Numbered from the stretch's first letter, positions 1 through 8,444 are shown. The stretch: DNA of 64,000 nucleotides from Chloracidobacterium sp. (GCA_016706275.1 JADJJY010000003.1:736817-800816), one strand, 5' to 3'. Numbers and translations are program-made. The notes: a model not told the origin generated them from the letters alone.

Positions 1-2668
1 CCTCACGCGAGATCGTGCCGTCGACCTGATGGTCAGCTTTGACAATGATGCGTTCGCTATCGACAAAATCGACAACGCCGTCGCGGCGTGCGATAACAAC
101 CGCACCCGAATCGCGGGCGGCGATCTTTTCCATACCGGTTCCGACATACGGCGACTCGGCACATAGCAGCGGCACGGACTGACGTTGCATGTTAGATCCC
201 ATGAGAGCACGGTTGGCGTCATCGTTCTCGAGGAAAGGAATAAGCGATGCTGCGACCGAAACTAACTGTTTCGGTGACACGTCCATGTACTGCGTCTCGG
301 CACGGTCGGCGGTGATAAATTCGCCCTTTTGCCGTGCAGCGTTACGCTCATTGACGATGTTGCCCTTGGCATCAAGCTCAATATTTGCCTGGCCGATTAT
401 GTAGCGATCCTCTTCCCAAGCGGTCAGATAAAATGGCCACGGCTCAACGTCAGCCTGTTTACCGTCCTTGATCTTTTTATTAGCTGCCTCGACATCCTCA
501 AGCGGGACGTGCTCGCCGGGCTTAAATTTGGTATCGCCGCCGTTCAAAACGCGAACGTATTCGATAACGCGGCCGTCCTCGACCTTTCGGTAGGGCGACT
601 CGATAAAGCCGTACTCATTGATGCGTGCAAAACACGACAGCGATGAGATCAGGCCGATGTTCGGGCCCTCAGGCGTTTCGATCGGGCAGATGCGGCCATA
701 GTGCGTCGGGTGAACGTCGCGAACCTCAAAGCCCGCACGTTCACGCGAAAGACCACCTGGCCCCAACGCCGACAGGCGGCGTTTGTGCGTAATTTCCGAC
801 AGCGGATTGGTTTGATCCATGAACTGCGAAAGCTGCGACGAGCCAAAGAATTCGCGGACCGCAGCCGTCACCGGCTTGGCGTTGACCAGATCACGCGGCA
901 TCGTGGTGAACATATCCTGTTGGATGGACATCTTCTCCTTGATCGCGCGTTCCATACGCTCTAAACCGATGCGAAATTGATTTTCGAGAAGTTCACCGAC
1001 CGCGCGGACGCGCCGGTTGCCCAAATGATCGATATCGTCCTGGCCGTAATTTTCGCTGTCGCGTTTCATACGAAGGAGGTAATTGACGACCTCGATAAAA
1101 TCGGTCGGTGCGAGCAGCGGATCTTTGATACGGTCAAAATCCGGACGGCCCATTTTGATGTTAAATTTCAGACGCCCGACGCGTGACAGATCAAAACGAC
1201 GCGTGTCAAAAAACATGCCTTCGAGCAAGCGGTAAGCTGTCGGAACGGTCGGAGGATCGCCCGGACGCATCTTGCGATAGATCTCAAGCAGGGCGTCGAC
1301 CGGCTTACCGATCGGATCCTTTCTGAGGGTCGCAGCGATGATCTCGCCGATTACGTCACGTTTCGGGAAAAACACCTTAACGCTCGAAATGCCTTCTTCC
1401 ACGATCTGCTGTATCTTGCCAGCCGGGATCTCGGTATTCGATTCGACGACGACCTCACCTGTCTCGGTGTTGACCACGTCTTCGAGAGCAAATGCTCCCT
1501 CAAGATCGGCGATTGCGACGGCAACCGACCCAACGCCCATGCGGCGGAGGTCAGCGATCGCGCTCTTGGTGATCTTTTTGCCCTTCCGGGTGACATCTTC
1601 TTTCTTATCCTTAATGTCGTCTTCGGCACGCATACCAACGAGGTGCGTGTCACCGCTCTCTTTCACACTGATCGAAAGCTTGCCCTTTTCGATGACGATC
1701 TCATCCGTTACATAGAAAAGCTCTAGGATGTTCGAATCAGGATACTCAGCATTCTTGACGACCTCTTCGAGGATCTGATCCGAGACGGTCTTCATATCGA
1801 TCTGCGGATTTAACCACAGGCCGAGTGCACGAAGAAATACGGTCGCGATGATCTTTCGTTTGCCGAGACGCGCGTGCAGGATGCCCTTTTGGTCGTATTC
1901 AAATTCGACCCACGAACCGCGGTACGGGATGATCTTTGCGAGATAATCGTCACGCTCACCCTTAAAGAAAACACCGGGCGAACGGTGAAGCTGCGATACG
2001 ATAACCCGCTCGGTACCATTAATAATAAATGTACCGTTGTCGGTCATCAGCGGGATCTCGCCAAAGAAAACATCCTCTTCTTTAATGTCGCGGATCGTCG
2101 AGACATTTGTCTCTGGATCTTTGTCATAAACGGTCAGACGGATCTTGACCTTGAGCGGGACGCTGTACGACATGCCGCGTTCTTGGCATTCCTGCTGATC
2201 GTGCTTGTGTTTGAGGCCGACCGGTTCGCCGCAGTTGTTGCAGAGATTTGGGCGGACGGCGTTGAACGTGCCGCAATTTTTACAAAGCACTTCGGCGGGG
2301 TTAAACGGGTCAACCTTGATCTTGGCCGAACAATTCTTACAGTTTGCACGTAAGTGCTCGAGGCCCTCGAGGTTGCCGCATTTACACTGCCAGTTACCAA
2401 TCTGATACTCGACATACTCGAGCGTCGCCGTCTCGCGAAAATCCGACACCGGAAAGATCGACGAGAACACCGACTGCAAACCGATGTAGTCGCGCTCCTC
2501 AGGGATCAGATCCATTTGCAGAAACCGGTTATAGGATTCGCGTTGAACCTCGATCAGATTTGGGATCTGTGCTGACGTATAGATCTTAGAAAAATCCACT
2601 CGCACCGGCGACTGGCTTGTGCGTCGTCCGAGTCCGTTCGAGTTATTTTGTAGAGGATTGTTGATCAT
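1..2668 (-). CDS. rpoB: RNA polymerase subunit beta, N-terminal part (cut by window start)
   Basis: Beta subunit of RNA polymerase, part of the catalytic core. The open frame runs from ATG at 2668 off the left edge, giving about 889 residues. Hallmarks read directly include IPLMTDNGTFIINGTERVIV, SQLHRSPGVFF, RPDFDRIKDPLLAP-like lobe sequence, the rifampicin-pocket stretch SQLSQFMDQTNPLSEITHKR followed by RLSALGPGGLSRERAGFEVR, and ICPIETPEGPNIGL. It is the last gene of the ribosomal-protein block, 446 bases after rplL. Unusually, about 65 residues (roughly 93-158) are inserted before the conserved ECQERGMSYSVPLKV segment and hold two tetracysteine sets: Cys95, 97, 110, 113 and Cys129, 132, 143, 146. 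The identity is certain; zinc binding by the insert is inferred from cysteine spacing. Confidence 0.98.
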   Translation of the reverse strand, partial: MINNPLQNNSNGLGRRTSQSPVRVDFSKIYTSAQIPNLIEVQRESYNRFLQMDLIPEERDYIGLQSVFSSIFPVSDFRETATLEYVEYQIGNWQCKCGNLEGLEHLRANCKNCSAKIKVDPFNPAEVLCKNCGTFNAVRPNLCNNCGEPVGLKHKHDQQECQERGMSYSVPLKVKIRLTVYDKDPETNVSTIRDIKEEDVFFGEIPLMTDNGTFIINGTERVIVSQLHRSPGVFFKGERDDYLAKIIPYRGSWVEFEYDQKGILHARLGKRKIIATVFLRALGLWLNPQIDMKTVSDQILEEVVKNAEYPDSNILELFYVTDEIVIEKGKLSISVKESGDTHLVGMRAEDDIKDKKEDVTRKGKKITKSAIADLRRMGVGSVAVAIADLEGAFALEDVVNTETGEVVVESNTEIPAGKIQQIVEEGISSVKVFFPKRDVIGEIIAATLRKDPIGKPVDALLEIYRKMRPGDPPTVPTAYRLLEGMFFDTRRFDLSRVGRLKFNIKMGRPDFDRIKDPLLAPTDFIEVVNYLLRMKRDSENYGQDDIDHLGNRRVRAVGELLENQFRIGLERMERAIKEKMSIQQDMFTTMPRDLVNAKPVTAAVREFFGSSQLSQFMDQTNPLSEITHKRRLSALGPGGLSRERAGFEVRDVHPTHYGRICPIETPEGPNIGLISSLSCFARINEYGFIESPYRKVEDGRVIEYVRVLNGGDTKFKPGEHVPLEDVEAANKKIKDGKQADVEPWPFYLTAWEEDRYIIGQANIELDAKGNIVNERNAARQKGEFITADRAETQYMDVSPKQLVSVAASLIPFLENDDANRALMGSNMQRQSVPLLCAESPYVGTGMEKIAARDSGAVVIARRDGVVDFVDSERIIVKADHQVDGTISRE

Positions 2669-3114
2669 ATATATTAATAGCGGGCTGAAAAAAAACCTGT
2701 TGATTTTCGCGGGCTTTGCTGATACGATTCCCGTAACAAAAAGGCTCCTGCAAAAATCTCTGCGAATAAAGACAGCAAACGCGGTCGAGGGCAAAGTTTA
2801 CCCAGACCGCTTTTTAAGCAGTAATAGCTGCTATCTTGATTTTCCGAGCGTGCCGAAAAGAGACACCCACTCTCCACTTTTGCGGGCCGCAGAGCCTCGC
2901 GTCTAAAACAAACGAAAACAATAAAAGCGTTTCCGATCCAACCGGTCATCGCGTCCTGATAAATAGATAGAGCGCGAACCAGTTAGTTTAACAATAAAAT
3001 TTTACGGCCGCAAGGCCGCGTGACAGTTGTTAACGCAGAGGCCGCTGAGTTCGCAGATAAAAATAATTCTTCAACTCTGCGTTCCCGGCGTACTCTGCGT
3101 TAAAACTGCTCTTA
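2669..3114. other. rpoB-rplL intergenic region
   Basis: This 446-base stretch between rplL and rpoB holds no convincing gene. The half next to rpoB is AT-rich with a loose GC-rich inverted repeat around 3005-3021. The half next to rplL holds the AACGCAGAG-type inverted repeat listed separately. It probably carries an attenuator, processing site or extra promoter setting the rpoB level relative to rplL; this is inferred from position only. Confidence 0.4.
3030..3102. repeat. Intergenic inverted repeat, AACGCAGAG family
   Basis: TAACGCAGAGGCCGC and a second unit GAGTTCGCAGATA on one arm are mirrored by TCTGCGTTCCC and TACTCTGCGTTAA on the other, around an AT-rich loop. Each arm contains the unit about twice, so the element is both a degenerate tandem repeat and a long imperfect hairpin. 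It lies just downstream of the rplL stop codon. Confidence 0.7.
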
Positions 3115-3510
3115 CTATTTGAGCTCGACGGTTGCGCCAGCTTCGGTCAGCTTAGCCTTGATCTCATCGGCTTCGCCCTGTGAGACACCTTCTTTGAGCG
3201 TCTTAGGTGCGGCATCGACCAGATCCTTGGCTTCTTTGAGGCCAAGACCGGCAACTACTTCGCGGACGACCTTAATGACAGCGATCTTGTTGCCGCCGGC
3301 CGACTGCAGAACTACGTCAAACGAATCCTTAGCTTCGGCTGCAGGAGCAGCGTCTCCGCCACCTGCACCGGCACCAGCAGCCATCATCATAGGGGCCGCT
3401 GCGGCCGCCGAAACGCCGAATACTTCTTCGAGTTCCTTGACCAATTCAGACGCTTCGAGAAGCGACATACCTTTCAAATACTCAACTACATCTTCTTTTT
3501 TAATAGCCAT
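3115..3510 (-). CDS. rplL: Ribosomal protein L7/L12
   Basis: Stalk protein L7/L12 of the large ribosomal subunit, 131 residues, which recruits translational GTPases. It has the N-terminal dimerisation helix (EYLKGMSLLEASELVKELEE), an alanine/glycine-rich hinge at about residues 35-62, and the C-terminal globular domain with KIAVIKVVREVVAGLGLKEA and VDAAPKTLKEGVSQGEADEI. The length and domain plan are normal. The ATG has a purine-rich AGGAGAT about 10 bases upstream. It is unusually far (275 bases) from rplJ, with which it is normally tightly coupled. Confidence 0.98.
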   Translation of the reverse strand: MAIKKEDVVEYLKGMSLLEASELVKELEEVFGVSAAAAAPMMMAAGAGAGGGDAAPAAEAKDSFDVVLQSAGGNKIAVIKVVREVVAGLGLKEAKDLVDAAPKTLKEGVSQGEADEIKAKLTEAGATVELK

Positions 3511-3784
3511 GACTTTTTATCTATCTCCTATTTAGGGTTCTGTTAATAACTTGCCCGTCGTTCTCTATGAACCACGAACGGTTGTTTTTGCCGCTAGAAC
3601 CCAGGGACTCGTTAGTGGAGGGTTGCATCACCTCGCCTTACTTGTCCGAAGCCTGTGACCTGACAAATCACCCGGCCCGTTTTCCTTGGTACGGCTCACG
3701 GACGTTTTCTGTCCGCAATTCCAAATTTGAAATCTGAAATTTCAAATTCGATCTCAATTGAGATCCATAGATCTCAAAACTTGG
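3511..3784. other. rplJ-rplL intergenic region
   Basis: There is no gene in these 274 bases. They separate two cistrons that most bacteria keep within about 100 bases. The region has a palindromic TTTGAAAT-type repeat at 3723-3748 and an ATCTCAATTGAGAT palindrome at 3751-3764. Because L10 and L12 are needed in 1:4 ratio, a promoter or processing site for rplL here is plausible, but none was identified with confidence. Confidence 0.4.
3723..3748. repeat. Palindromic repeat, TTTGAAAT family
   Basis: AAATTTGAAAT and ATTTCAAATT form a near-perfect palindrome around CTGA. Related copies lie at 8405-8436, between tRNA genes, and at 24850-24875, inside a coding region. Confidence 0.65.
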
Positions 3785-4510
3785 TTATTCGGCCTTTTCC
3801 TCAGCTTCTGCTTCGGGAGCTTCTTCTACAATTTCTTCTGCCGGAGCTTCGTCTGTAGCCGCTTCGACTGTTTCTTCAACCGCAGCCTCGACTGCCGGTG
3901 CTTCGGTTACTTCCGCTTCCGCAGGAGCAGCCTCTTCGACCGCAGGTGCAACCGCCGGAGCAGCTTCGACAGCGGGCGTTCCCGCTGCACGGCCTTCTTG
4001 CTTACCGATCTGATCGATCACAACTGCCAGATCACGCGGCACGGCATTAATGACCGTGACGATGCGTTGTGCCTGACTGTTGAGAACAAACAACAACTTG
4101 GAAATAAGCTCTTCTTTGCTCGGCAGATTTGCGATCGTCGTTAGCTGTGTAAGGTCTACCAGCTTGCCATCGACGACACCCGTTTTAAAGGTGTAAATGT
4201 CGGCGTTGTCTTTCATGAACTTCGAAATTGCTTTCGAAAGAACAACCGGATCATTTTCTGTCCACGCGATCGCGGTCACGCCTTTGAAGTGCTCGCTTGC
4301 ATCTTCAAACTGCGTTCCCTTGACGGCGATACGGGCTAGAGTGTTTTTTACAACTTCGTATTTCGCACCGGCTTCACGCAGAGAGTTGCGAAATTCCTGG
4401 TCTTTTTGGACCGTCACTCCCGAAAAGCTGACGACCATAGCGGACGTTGAATTTTGCAGCGATTCGGTGAGGGCGGTCAGATCTTGTGCTTTTGTTTCTC
4501 TTGATTTCAT
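3785..4510 (-). CDS. rplJ: Ribosomal protein L10 with long acidic tail
   Basis: L10, the base of the L7/L12 stalk. The first ~170 residues are a standard L10: MVVSFSGVTVQKDQEFRNSL, GAKYEVVKNTLARIAVKGTQ and a helical L12-binding part ending near IVTVINAVPRDLAVVIDQI. At 241 residues it exceeds the usual 165-180. The extra ~65 residues after about residue 175 are almost only Ala, Glu, Val and Pro (for example EEAPEAEAEEKAE) and look unstructured. It sits 19 bases after rplA, too little room for the usual L10 leader RNA. The identity is certain; the role of the tail is unknown. Confidence 0.97.
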   Translation of the reverse strand: MKSRETKAQDLTALTESLQNSTSAMVVSFSGVTVQKDQEFRNSLREAGAKYEVVKNTLARIAVKGTQFEDASEHFKGVTAIAWTENDPVVLSKAISKFMKDNADIYTFKTGVVDGKLVDLTQLTTIANLPSKEELISKLLFVLNSQAQRIVTVINAVPRDLAVVIDQIGKQEGRAAGTPAVEAAPAVAPAVEEAAPAEAEVTEAPAVEAAVEETVEAATDEAPAEEIVEEAPEAEAEEKAE

Positions 4511-4529
4511 TTCTTTACTCGCTCCTCAC

Positions 4530-5222
4530 TTATGCGTACGCAAGCTCATCGAGCAATACGCCCGGGCTCATCGTTGCGGCTAAGTTGATTTTCTTTAGAT
4601 AACGGCCTTTCGCGGTGGTCGGCTTTGCCTTCATCACGGCAGTGATCAGAACCTTGGTGTTCTCGGCCAATTTAGCATCGTCAAACGACACTTTGCCGAC
4701 CGGCGAGTGAATAACGCCCGTTTTATCGACACGATATTCGACCTTTCCGGCCTTGGTCTCTTCGATGGCGGTTTTAACGTCCATCGTGACGGTTCCTGTT
4801 TTTGGATTTGGCATCAGGCCTCGAGGACCGAGGACCTTACCCAATTGTCCGACCTTGCCCATCATATCGGGCGTCGCAATGAGTGCGTCGAAGTCGAGCC
4901 AGCCGCCTTTGATCTTTTCGACGAGCTCATCGCCGCCCGCTAGATCCGCACCGGCTGCTTCGGCCTCTTTGATCTTGTCGCCCTGTGCGATGACAACAAC
5001 CTTTTTGGCGTCACCACCAAGTCCGTGTGGCAATACGATGGTTCCGCGGACGAGCTGATCTGCTTTACGCGGATCGACGCCCAGCCACATCGTCAGTTCG
5101 ACGGTTTCGTCAAACTTTGCAAATGCGACCTCTTTTAATTTAGAGACCGCTTCTTCAAGTGTGTGCTTCTTGTGCGGTTCGATCTTTTCCAGAGCCGCCA
5201 AGTATTTCTTTCCTCTTTTCAT
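4530..5222 (-). CDS. rplA: Ribosomal protein L1
   Basis: L1 binds 23S rRNA at the E-site stalk and, in many bacteria, represses its own operon. The 230-residue protein is normal length. Recognisable stretches are KYLAALEKIEPHKKHTLEEA, FDETVELTMWLGVDPRKADQ, VRGTIVLPHGLG, and the RNA-binding region GKVLGPRGLMPNPKTGTV followed by FRVDKTG-like YRVDKTGVIHSPVGK. The ATG is preceded by GGAGGT. It lies between rplK (79 bases upstream) and rplJ, as in most bacteria. Confidence 0.98.
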   Translation of the reverse strand: MKRGKKYLAALEKIEPHKKHTLEEAVSKLKEVAFAKFDETVELTMWLGVDPRKADQLVRGTIVLPHGLGGDAKKVVVIAQGDKIKEAEAAGADLAGGDELVEKIKGGWLDFDALIATPDMMGKVGQLGKVLGPRGLMPNPKTGTVTMDVKTAIEETKAGKVEYRVDKTGVIHSPVGKVSFDDAKLAENTKVLITAVMKAKPTTAKGRYLKKINLAATMSPGVLLDELAYA

Positions 5223-5301
5223 TTTACCTCCAGGTGTTAACGAACGCGTTAGCGTTCTCCCTTTTGAGACACACAGGACTTATATGTCCTATATGACCAA
5301 T

Positions 5302-5727
5302 TTATTCAATGGTTAAGCCCATCGACTTAGCCGTTCCCTCGATCGTCCGCATCGCGGCAGCGAGGTCGGTCGTGTTGAGATCGACCATTTTCTTTTTGGC
5401 GATCTCTTCGATCTGCGAGCGTTTGATACTGCCGACCTTTTCACGATTAGCTTTGCCCGAACCTTTGGCGATACCCGAAGCCTTTCTCAAAAGGTCGGCC
5501 GCCGGCGGCGTTTTCGTTTCAAATGTGAACGAGCGATCCGCATAAACAGTGATAACGACCGGGATCTTCATATCCGGATCGTCGTTTTGCGTTTTAGCGT
5601 TAAACGCCTTGCAAAACTCCATGATATTAACGCCGTGCTGTCCCAATGCTGGGCCGATCGGCGGTGCCGGATTAGCCTTACCGGCAGGGATCTGTAACTT
5701 AATGTAGCCTTCTATCTTCTTTGCCAT
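5302..5727 (-). CDS. rplK: Ribosomal protein L11
   Basis: L11 forms the GTPase-associated centre with 23S rRNA. The 141 residues match the family. The N-terminal domain has IPAGKANPAPPIGPALGQHG and VNIMEFCKAFNAKTQ. The C-terminal RNA-binding domain has FTFETKTPPAADLLRKA, GSGKANREKVGSIKRSQIEE and AMRTIEGTAKSMGL. The ATG at 5727 starts MAKKIEGYIKLQIPAG. It sits 46 bases after nusG. Confidence 0.98.
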   Translation of the reverse strand: MAKKIEGYIKLQIPAGKANPAPPIGPALGQHGVNIMEFCKAFNAKTQNDDPDMKIPVVITVYADRSFTFETKTPPAADLLRKASGIAKGSGKANREKVGSIKRSQIEEIAKKKMVDLNTTDLAAAMRTIEGTAKSMGLTIE

Positions 5728-5773
5728 AACTGTTTTCGATTAACGATCCCGCTTACGCTGGGAATGTCCTCAT

Positions 5774-6340
5774 TTATTCTTCTTCTGCAAACGTAACTTT
5801 TTCTACTTCTAAAAACGTCAGCTCGTACGGTGTCGAGCGGCCAAAAATGGTGATCGAAACCTTGAGCGTCGATTTGTCTTCGTTGACCTCTTCGACCTTG
5901 CCGGTAAAGCTCGCGAACGGTCCCGACTTGATCCTGACGACCTCGCCGACCGTATAGGTAAACTTTGGTTTTGGCTTTTCGGTCGCAACCTCGATATTGT
6001 GGACGATTTGATCGACCTCAGCCTGTGACAGCGGAGTCGGCATCTTACCGCCCAAGAAACCCGTTACCTTTGGCGTCGATTTGATCGCGTGAAAAACATT
6101 GTCAGGCGGCTTTCCGGTATCGCCGCACTCGATCTCGACAAGCACGTAACCGGGATAAAACATCCGCTCAGAAACGTACTCTTTGTTGCCGCGCATCTCG
6201 ACGACCTTTTCTTTCGGGAGCAAAACGCCGGTTATCTGTTCGGCCAGCTCCATGTCGCGAATGCGCGCATTCAGGCTCTCGACAACCTTGTTCTCGTGAC
6301 CCGAATATGTGTGGATAAAATACCACTGCTTCATGTTCAA
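5774..6340 (-). CDS. nusG: Transcription termination/antitermination factor NusG
   Basis: NusG binds RNA polymerase and couples transcription to Rho or to the ribosome. The 188 residues contain the NGN domain (WYFIHTYSGHENKVVESLNA, LLPKEKVVEMRGNKEYVSER, FYPGYVLVEIE) and a C-terminal KOW domain (GEVVRIKSGPFASFTGKVEE, TLKVSITIFGRSTPYEL). The frame begins MNMKQWYF, so the true start may be the first or second Met. It is 8 bases downstream of secE. Confidence 0.98.
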   Translation of the reverse strand: MNMKQWYFIHTYSGHENKVVESLNARIRDMELAEQITGVLLPKEKVVEMRGNKEYVSERMFYPGYVLVEIECGDTGKPPDNVFHAIKSTPKVTGFLGGKMPTPLSQAEVDQIVHNIEVATEKPKPKFTYTVGEVVRIKSGPFASFTGKVEEVNEDKSTLKVSITIFGRSTPYELTFLEVEKVTFAEEE

Positions 6341-6348
6341 ATATCCTT

Positions 6349-6591
6349 CTAGGCTCCGGCGATCTTATTGACCACCCAAGTTAAGCCCTGCAAAATGTAC
6401 ACCCATCCCTGATCGACCAGAAACAAGTATGCCGCGAAAAAGAGAACGCTGATGATCACAATGATCGTCGTATTCTTAACATCGTTCGACGACGGAAATG
6501 ATGTTTTGTCGAGTTCGCTGCGGGTCTTTTTTACAAACTCGCCGATTCCCTCTTTATGTTTACCCTCAACGGGTGTGACCATCTCTGACAC
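6349..6591 (-). CDS. secE: Preprotein translocase subunit SecE
   Basis: Small essential subunit of the SecYEG channel. The 80-residue single-span form has an amphipathic helix (GIGEFVKKTRSELDKTSFPS), the conserved turn SSNDVKNTTIIV, and a C-terminal membrane segment IIVIISVLFFAAYLFLVDQ. It lies between tRNA-Trp and nusG, the common bacterial order. Confidence 0.95.
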   Translation of the reverse strand: MSEMVTPVEGKHKEGIGEFVKKTRSELDKTSFPSSNDVKNTTIIVIISVLFFAAYLFLVDQGWVYILQGLTWVVNKIAGA

Positions 6592-6610
6592 TTCTTCTCT
6601 CCTATCTAAC

Positions 6611-6686
6611 TGGCAGGGGTACCAGGACTCGAACCCGGACCTAAGGTTTTGGAGACCTCCATGCTAACCATTGACACCATACCCCT
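6611..6686 (-). tRNA. tRNA-Trp (CCA anticodon)
   Basis: A 76-base cloverleaf on the minus strand: acceptor AGGGGTA pairs with TACCCCT, the anticodon stem GAGGT/ACCTT encloses loop CTCCAAA with anticodon CCA, and the T arm has GTTCGAG. The CCA end is encoded. It lies between rpmG and secE. Confidence 0.97.
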
Positions 6687-6706
6687 GAATATTAGTGCAA
6701 AGTTTA

Positions 6707-6771
6707 GAGTGGAAAGTGGAAAGTGGTAGAAAACTCTGCCACTTTCCACTATCAACTCTCCACTATCAACT
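6707..6771. repeat. Intergenic inverted repeat, GTGGAAA family
   Basis: GAGTGGAAAGTGGAAAGTGG is mirrored by CCACTTTCCACTATCAACT and a further CTCCACTATCAACT. The arms consist of tandem 7-8 base units. It abuts and slightly overlaps the rpmG stop codon and lies between rpmG and tRNA-Trp, where it could fold in the transcript. Confidence 0.7.
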
Positions 6772-6922
6772 ACTTGTTTTCTTTATGCAGCTGATGGCAA
6801 CGGCAGCGACGGCAAAACTTTTTAAGCTCAAGCCTGTTTGGCGTGTTCTTTTTATTCTTCGTCGTTACGTAATTGCGCTCTTTGCACTCGGTGCACTGCA
6901 AAATAATATTATCTCTTGGCAT
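6770..6922 (-). CDS. rpmG: Ribosomal protein L33
   Basis: A 50-residue zinc-ribbon form of L33. The translation from ATG at 6922 begins MPRDNIILQCTECKERNYV and ends CRRCRCHQLHKENK. The two CxxC pairs (CTEC and CRRC) are the zinc-binding set of the cysteine-containing L33 type. It lies 67 bases after tuf and before tRNA-Trp and secE, its usual place. Its stop codon is touched by an intergenic repeat. Confidence 0.95.
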   Translation of the reverse strand: MPRDNIILQCTECKERNYVTTKNKKNTPNRLELKKFCRRCRCHQLHKENK

Positions 6923-6933
6923 AATTCCCTCAT

Positions 6934-6989
6934 TGGTCGGTGGTCAGTGGTCAGTTCTTAGTCGTTTCCGACCACTGCCCACTGCTAAC
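6934..6989. repeat. Intergenic inverted repeat, GTGGTCAGT family
   Basis: TGGTCGGTGGTCAGTGGTCA is followed after a short loop by ACCACTGCCCACTGCTAAC, so tandem GTGGTCA units form one arm of an imperfect hairpin. It fills the tuf-rpmG gap, ending exactly at the tuf stop codon. Confidence 0.7.
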
Positions 6990-8177
6990 CTATTCCACAA
7001 TATCTGACACGGTACCGGCACCGACCGTTCGGCCGCCTTCGCGGATGGCGAAGCGGAGGCCTTTTTCCATGGCGATCGGTGCGATAAGCGTGATCTCCAT
7101 CTGGATGTTGTCTCCCGGCATGACCATTTCGACTCCTGCCGGCAGGTCTGCGACACCTGTTACGTCCGTTGTTCTAAAGTAGAACTGCGGGCGGTAACCT
7201 GTGAAGAACGGTGTGTGTCGTCCGCCTTCTTCTTTGGTGAGGACATAAGCCTCAGCCTTGAACTTGGTGTGCGGTGTGATCGAGCCCGGTTTGGCAATGA
7301 CCTGTCCGCGTTCGATCTCTTTACGCTCAACACCACGGAGCAAGAGACCAACGTTGTCGCCTGCCATACCCGAATCGAGCAGCTTCTTGAACATCTCAAC
7401 GCCGGTCACAACCGAGTTGCGTGTCTCTTTGATACCGACGATCTCGACCGGTTCGTTGACGTTGATAACGCCACGCTCGATACGGCCCGTTGCGACTGTT
7501 CCGCGGCCCTGGATGGTGAAGATGTCTTCGACCGGCATCAGGAACGGTTTGTCTGTTTCGCGGGCAGGTGTCGGGATGAAATCATCTACAGCCTGCATCA
7601 ACTCATCGATCTTTGGCTCCCAGGCAGCGTCGCCCTCGAGGGCTTTCAAAGCTGAACCCTGGATGATAGGTGTATCGTCGCCGGGGAATTCGTACGAGCT
7701 GAGCAGCTCACGGATCTCCATGTCTACGAGCTCGAGCAACTCTGCGTCATCGACCATGTCTGCCTTGTTCATAAAGACGACCATCGAAGGCACACCGACC
7801 TGACGTGCGAGCAGGATGTGCTCGCGTGTCTGCGGCATAGGCCCGTCTGTCGCCGCTACTACAAGAATAGCTCCGTCCATCTGTGCCGCACCCGTGATCA
7901 TGTTCTTGACATAATCGGCGTGGCCCGGACAGTCGACGTGTGCGTAGTGACGATTAGCCGTCTCATACTCAACGTGCGACGTCGCAATTGTGATACCACG
8001 AGCTTTTTCTTCAGGTGCGTTGTCGATCGAATCAAACGACCGAAACGTCATCTTTGCATTGTGCTTTGACATCACCTTTGTGATAGCCGCCGTCAATGTC
8101 GTCTTGCCGTGATCCACGTGACCGATCGTTCCAATATTTACGTGCGGCTTGCTGCGATCGAATTTCTCTTTGCTCAT
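6990..8177 (-). CDS. tuf: Elongation factor Tu
   Basis: EF-Tu is the GTPase that delivers aminoacyl-tRNA to the ribosome. The 395-residue protein has G1 GHVDHGKT, the switch I region ending ARGITIATSHVEYET, G3 DCPGHADY, G4 FMNKADMVDD and G5 GSALKALEGD, followed by the two beta-barrel domains (GRGTVATGRIERG, RGVERKEIERGQVI, PQFYFRTTDVTGV). The ATG at 8177 is preceded by a purine-rich AAGAGAT. It is downstream of three tRNA genes, the tufB-type arrangement. No second copy is in the window. Confidence 0.99.
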   Translation of the reverse strand: MSKEKFDRSKPHVNIGTIGHVDHGKTTLTAAITKVMSKHNAKMTFRSFDSIDNAPEEKARGITIATSHVEYETANRHYAHVDCPGHADYVKNMITGAAQMDGAILVVAATDGPMPQTREHILLARQVGVPSMVVFMNKADMVDDAELLELVDMEIRELLSSYEFPGDDTPIIQGSALKALEGDAAWEPKIDELMQAVDDFIPTPARETDKPFLMPVEDIFTIQGRGTVATGRIERGVINVNEPVEIVGIKETRNSVVTGVEMFKKLLDSGMAGDNVGLLLRGVERKEIERGQVIAKPGSITPHTKFKAEAYVLTKEEGGRHTPFFTGYRPQFYFRTTDVTGVADLPAGVEMVMPGDNIQMEITLIAPIAMEKGLRFAIREGGRTVGAGTVSDIVE

Positions 8178-8218
8178 CTCTTTTCTAGTCCTCTCAAAAT
8201 ATTCTAATCAATAAAAAC

Positions 8219-8293
<75 letters not shown>

Positions 8294-8325
8294 CGGTTCT
8301 CCGTCTCGCCTGACAAACAACTAAT

Positions 8326-8401
8326 TGGAGCGGGAGACGAGGCTCGAACTCGCGACATTCAGCTTGGAAGGCTGACGCTCTACCAATTGAGCTACTCCCG
8401 C
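8326..8401 (-). tRNA. tRNA-Gly (TCC anticodon)
   Basis: Acceptor GCGGGAG pairs with CTCCCGC. The anticodon stem TCAGC/GCTGA holds loop CTTCCAA with anticodon TCC. The CCA end is encoded. It lies between tRNA-Tyr and tRNA-Thr. Confidence 0.96.
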
Positions 8402-8404
8402 TCG

Positions 8405-8436
8405 TTTTGAAATTCCCCATCACTGAAATTTCAAAA
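8405..8436. repeat. Hairpin of the TTTGAAAT family between tRNA genes
   Basis: TTTTGAAATT and AATTTCAAAA flank a short CCCCATCACTG loop between tRNA-Tyr and tRNA-Gly. In the precursor RNA this forms a stem that could mark a processing site. Confidence 0.5.
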
Positions 8437-8444
8437 TCCAAAAA

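Noticed and set aside
1874..2353. Plus-strand open frame of 159 codons opposite the start of rpoB.
   Set aside because: It is the antisense of strongly conserved RpoB sequence; long antisense frames are common opposite such genes.
3785..4144. Plus-strand frame rich in Arg, Ser and Cys opposite rplJ.
   Set aside because: It is the antisense of the Ala/Glu-rich L10 tail; its composition mirrors that low complexity.
4511..4529. L10 leader RNA upstream of rplJ.
   Set aside because: Only 19 bases lie between rplA and rplJ; no room for the leader.
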